Positions 57,386 to 59,821 of a stretch of 59,821 nucleotides of DNA are shown piece after piece (the stretch's first letter is position 1; every line of letters begins with the position of its first letter). The DNA is taken from NCBI GenBank assembly GCA_023399095.1, contig JAEWQS010000004.1:1-59821 (forward strand), given 5' to 3'. The stretch is from Bacillota bacterium (lineage in GTDB: Bacteria; Bacillota; Clostridia; Christensenellales; SZUA-584). The position numbers and the translations under genes are program-made. The notes beneath the pieces were generated by a model. It was not told the DNA's origin. It did not search any database and saw nothing but the letters and a program-made list of their open reading frames with translations.

Positions 57386-58006
57386 TCATTCAGAAACGTC
57401 TTCTCCGACATCTTTAACAAACGGCAGGCAGAGCTTTAAGCCCATGCTCATGATGCGTATCAATATAATAAGTGCGATACAGATATACGTGCTAACATCC
57501 TTGCCCAGCAACGGATAGATAAGCCAAAGCACCACAGATCCGACCAATGCCGCCGTGGCGTAGATTTCCTTTTGCAGTACCATGGGGATCTCGCGCGCGA
57601 TCACATCGCGCATGATGCCACCGCCCACGCCTGTAATCAGACAGACGAACAGGAAGCTTAAAAAGTTATATTGAAGCTCGATGGCCTTGACTCCCGCGTA
57701 TATGGCGAACACAGCCAGCCCAACCGCATCAAAGAAAAAAACGATACGTCTCCACTTGATTCGCCCTTTGAGCAGCACGACCAGTACACATGTGACGAGT
57801 ATCACCACGATGTATTCATAATGCTGAAAAAACACGGGCACGCCGACATCCATGACCACATCGCGAAGCACGCCGCCTCCAATCGCTGTGACTATGGCGA
57901 GGAATATCACGCCAAACAAGTCCATCTTTTTTCTGATGGCCACCGTGGCTCCCGAAACGGCAAAAGCCGCTACGCCGACAAGCTCCAGATAATCGAGAAT
58001 AGGCAC
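57386..58006 (-). CDS. TRIC-family (UPF0126/YicG-like) membrane protein
   Basis: 206 aa with about seven membrane helices in two repeats, each with the conserved loop AIGGGVLRDVVMD and GVGGGIMRDVIAREIP. Prokaryotic TRIC homologues form trimeric cation channels or glycine/metabolite-related membrane proteins. GTG 58006 with AGAGGTG 7 nt upstream is used; the longer open frame adds a non-hydrophobic tail. It is monocistronic with its own terminator. Confidence 0.86.
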   Translation of the reverse strand: MPILDYLELVGVAAFAVSGATVAIRKKMDLFGVIFLAIVTAIGGGVLRDVVMDVGVPVFFQHYEYIVVILVTCVLVVLLKGRIKWRRIVFFFDAVGLAVFAIYAGVKAIELQYNFLSFLFVCLITGVGGGIMRDVIAREIPMVLQKEIYATAALVGSVVLWLIYPLLGKDVSTYICIALIILIRIMSMGLKLCLPFVKDVGEDVSE

Positions 58007-58195
58007 CGCACTGTCACCTCTAATTTCGACAAAATACACGCGTATTGTAACGTGAAAATCACCGTATGTCAAAGATGCTCAGATTTTTTGAAAAATTCGC
58101 TTTTCGTCTTCTAATATTTCTTTTTGTCTTTGTCGATACTGATATTATTAAACTTCTATAAACTTATTGGTTTTTGTTTGCCTGCGTCTCTAGAA

Positions 58196-58233
58196 ATATG
58201 CTAACATGACATAGCTCTTGTTTGTTAGCATAT
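58196..58233. promoter_or_regulatory. Inverted repeat upstream of the FabK-like gene (possible operator)
   Basis: ATATGCTAACA (58196-58206) and TGTTAGCATAT (58223-58233) are perfect 11-bp inverted arms with 16 nt between. A further ATCTAACAT half-copy follows. It lies 57 bp upstream of the gene start, in the 58007-58289 gap that otherwise shows only AT-rich promoter-like DNA. Confidence 0.6.
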
Positions 58234-58289
58234 CTAACATTTTAAGTAAGACAATATGGGCAAAATAATATATAAAAAAGGATGAGGAA

Positions 58290-59408
58290 ATGAAGTTATC
58301 CCCTATGAAAGATCTGATCATCGGTCATTTGAAGGCCAGCCTACCGATTATACAAGGAGGAATGGGTGTTGGCATCTCATTATCCGGGCTTTCATCCGCT
58401 GTCGCCAATCAAGGCGGTATTGGTGTGATTGCCGCAGCGGGCATCGGTATGCAAGAGGCCGATTTCTATACAGATTTCAGCGGCTCCAATATTCGGGCTT
58501 TAAAAGAGCAGATAAGAAAAGCGCGTGAAATGACGAAGGGAATTTTAGGTGTCAACATCATGGTTGCCCTCTCAAACTTTGCCGAGCTCGTTAAAGCAGC
58601 TATTGAAGAAGGTATCGATATCATTTTTTCGGGTGCGGGTCTGCCGCTTAATCTTCCTAGTTTCTTGAATGGTTCTCAGAAAACAAAGCTTGTTCCTATC
58701 GTATCTTCAGGCAAGGCTGCAAGAATTCTTTCTCAGAAGTGGCTTGCTGATTATGATTATCTGCCCGATGCGATTGTTGTGGAAGGCCCAAAAGCGGGAG
58801 GTCACCTTGGCTTTAAGCTGGATCAGATTGATAACGATGCATACGCGCTTGAGAACTTAGTCACGGATGTAATCAAACAAGTCAAGCCGATTGAAGAAGC
58901 AAACGGGAAAACCATTCCTGTTATTGCGGCGGGCGGTATTTATACGGGACAGGATATATTGAATATTATGCGCAAGGGTGCTGCTGGCGTACAAATGGCC
59001 ACCCGTTTTGTCACAACAGTGGAATGTGATGCGTCTGATGCATTTAAACAATGTTATATCGAAGCCAGCAAGGATGATATCGGTATTATCAAAAGTCCTG
59101 TCGGTATGCCTGGCAGAGCTATCATCAATGATTTTGTCAAAAGCTCTATAGCAGGCAAAAAGAAGCCGTACAGCTGTCCGTATCATTGCATTTTGACCTG
59201 TGAGTACAAGACAAGCCCATATTGCATCGCGCTTGCTTTATTGAATGCCAAAAAGGGGCATCTTAAAAACGGATTCGCTTTTGCAGGTGAAAATGCCTAC
59301 CGGTCAACATCCATTGTTCCGGTCAAGGAGCTTATCGAAACACTTGAAAAAGAATACGACGAGGCTCAATTGATTCAAGCATCTAAAAGCATAGCATACA
59401 ATGCATAA
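58290..59408 (+). CDS. Nitronate monooxygenase / FabK-like flavoprotein
   Basis: 372 aa FMN TIM-barrel protein of the NPD/FabK family. PIIQGGMGVGISLSGLSSAVA, VEGPKAGGHLG, IPVIAAGGIYTGQDI and GAAGVQMATRFVTTVEC mark the FMN site. A C-terminal Cys cluster (CPYHCILTCEYKTSPYC, GHLKNGFAFAGENAYR) is typical of a clostridial subgroup. It could be an enoyl-ACP reductase (fatty acid synthesis) or a nitronate monooxygenase; the lack of other fab genes nearby favours neither. GGATGAG lies before ATG 58290. Confidence 0.9.
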   Translation: MKLSPMKDLIIGHLKASLPIIQGGMGVGISLSGLSSAVANQGGIGVIAAAGIGMQEADFYTDFSGSNIRALKEQIRKAREMTKGILGVNIMVALSNFAELVKAAIEEGIDIIFSGAGLPLNLPSFLNGSQKTKLVPIVSSGKAARILSQKWLADYDYLPDAIVVEGPKAGGHLGFKLDQIDNDAYALENLVTDVIKQVKPIEEANGKTIPVIAAGGIYTGQDILNIMRKGAAGVQMATRFVTTVECDASDAFKQCYIEASKDDIGIIKSPVGMPGRAIINDFVKSSIAGKKKPYSCPYHCILTCEYKTSPYCIALALLNAKKGHLKNGFAFAGENAYRSTSIVPVKELIETLEKEYDEAQLIQASKSIAYNA

Positions 59409-59460
59409 GTAAAGAAAAGAGCCGTGATTTGATTCTCTAGACCAATTCAAAGTACGTGTA

Positions 59461-59506
59461 AACCTCCAGAATGGTGTGATATAAATCACCACAATGGAGG
59501 TTTTTA
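59461..59506 (+). terminator. Intrinsic terminator after the FabK-like gene
   Basis: AACCTCCA (59461-59468) pairs with TGGAGGTT (59495-59502), with an inner GGTG/CACC stem, followed by TTTTTAATTAATT. Confidence 0.85.
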
Positions 59507-59523
59507 ATTAATTAAAATTTCTA

Positions 59524-59552
59524 TTGACAACAGAGAAGTTCCCTGTTAATAT
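59524..59552 (+). promoter_or_regulatory. Consensus sigma-A promoter at the right edge
   Basis: TTGACA (59524-59529) and TAATAT (59547-59552) are exactly 17 nt apart, the best promoter in the window. The start point would be near 59559. Confidence 0.85.
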
Positions 59553-59573
59553 TTGTTGGTAAAAATATCTTAT

Positions 59574-59804
59574 CAGAAAGGGTGAAGTTTGTGTCGGCGA
59601 TATTCGTTAATAAGGCAATTGTATATGGAGTACTGTCGGCATGCAGCCTCTAGGAATCCCTTTCTGTTTTTTTGATTTGATTTAATAGACAAATATAGTT
59701 GGATTCCTAACCACAGGCATCGTGTTGCCACGTGGTTTTTTTGTGCGTTGCTGACGGTACTCTTATACAAATATTAAGTCAACGTATAAAATTAGGGGGA
59801 ATCC
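59574..59804 (+). promoter_or_regulatory. Leader attenuator with alternative stems
   Basis: Five arms can be seen. CAGAAAGGG (59574-59582, the leader ORF's ribosome site) pairs with CCCTTTCTG (59658-59666), followed by seven T. The overlapping TAGGAATCC (59651-59659) pairs with GGATTCCTA (59701-59709). GGATTCC can also pair with GGAATCC (59798-59804) at the ribosome site of the next gene. AACCAC/GTGGTT with inner GGCA/TGCC (59709-59737), followed by T7, is an intrinsic terminator. The pairings overlap, so not all can form together. Confidence 0.7.
59591..59653 (+). CDS. 20-aa leader peptide ORF
   Basis: GTG 59591 has AAAGGGTGA 5-9 nt upstream and runs 20 codons to TAG 59651-59653. The peptide starts MSAIFVNKAIVYG and ends ACSL. 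It has no run of one amino acid, so it is more like the leader of drug-inducible resistance genes than of amino-acid operons. Its stop codon lies in the arm TAGGAATCC, so a ribosome at the end of the ORF would block that pairing. Confidence 0.6.
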   Translation: MSAIFVNKAIVYGVLSACSL

Positions 59805-59807
59805 AAA

Positions 59808-59821
59808 TTGAAAAACAATAA
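59808..59821 (+). CDS. Start of a gene cut by the right edge
   Basis: TTG 59808 has AGGGGG 8 nt upstream and opens M-K-N-N before the window ends. It would be the gene controlled by the attenuator. Its identity cannot be read. Confidence 0.5.

Overview
The window looks like chromosome of a spore-forming member of the Clostridia (Firmicutes) with moderate GC. Evidence: spoIVA; a LonB-type protease; a single-chain IspH-S1 fusion typical of Clostridia; a 2-hydroxyglutaryl-CoA-dehydratase-activator-like trio; a Phe T-box; strong GGAGG ribosome sites throughout. No rRNA, tRNA, CRISPR array or intact insertion sequence was seen. The finer lineage cannot be fixed from sequence alone.

Layout. 1-2376: pheT (cut by the left edge) and pheS behind a Phe-specific T-box leader. 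2373-8468: minus-strand operon polA, coaE, lytic transglycosylase, peptide-type solute-binding lipoprotein, TrmH-family rRNA methyltransferase. 8550-12549: minus-strand operon hutP-like, cmk, plsC, ispH-rpsA with promoter and terminator visible. 12738-15374: zinc-ribbon membrane protein, a GIY-YIG/DUF1801 fusion, degV. 15479-20941: lon, engB and a phosphoesterase (+) converging on lonB (-). 21010-25863: membrane-bound LuxR regulator, MMPL exporter and YhgE-like secreted protein. 25967-28912: activator/dehydratase-like trio. 28991-31581: ECF sigma factor translationally coupled to an RsgI-type anti-sigma protein. 31717-36728: DivIVA-like protein, pncB, lgt, two patatin paralogues (one lacking its nucleophile).

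36933-40273 is the most accessory-looking part: HAD phosphatase, flavoprotein, two small lipoproteins, tandem repeats and a broken plasmid-type ParM actin gene. 40423-45022: dnaE, TRAP (mtrB), DUF2007 and a thioesterase in one minus-strand operon; a 163-bp MITE-like element sits between the dnaE promoter and its ribosome site. 45123-47687: ABC transporter pair, phosphoesterase, cold-shock protein. 47877-51576: diguanylate cyclase plus GGDEF-EAL protein. 51573-59408: spore-type M14 peptidase, iron alcohol dehydrogenase, CYTH protein, MarR regulator, SpoIVA, TRIC-like membrane protein, FabK/nitronate monooxygenase.

The right edge (59524-59821) holds a consensus promoter, a 20-codon leader ORF, and a set of mutually exclusive RNA stems with an intrinsic terminator, ahead of a gene that starts at the last bases. 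This looks like a ribosome-sensed attenuator, and it is the strongest candidate for an undescribed regulatory system here. The other best leads are the MITE in the dnaE leader, the dead/live patatin pair, the ECF-RsgI pair and TRAP in a dnaE operon.
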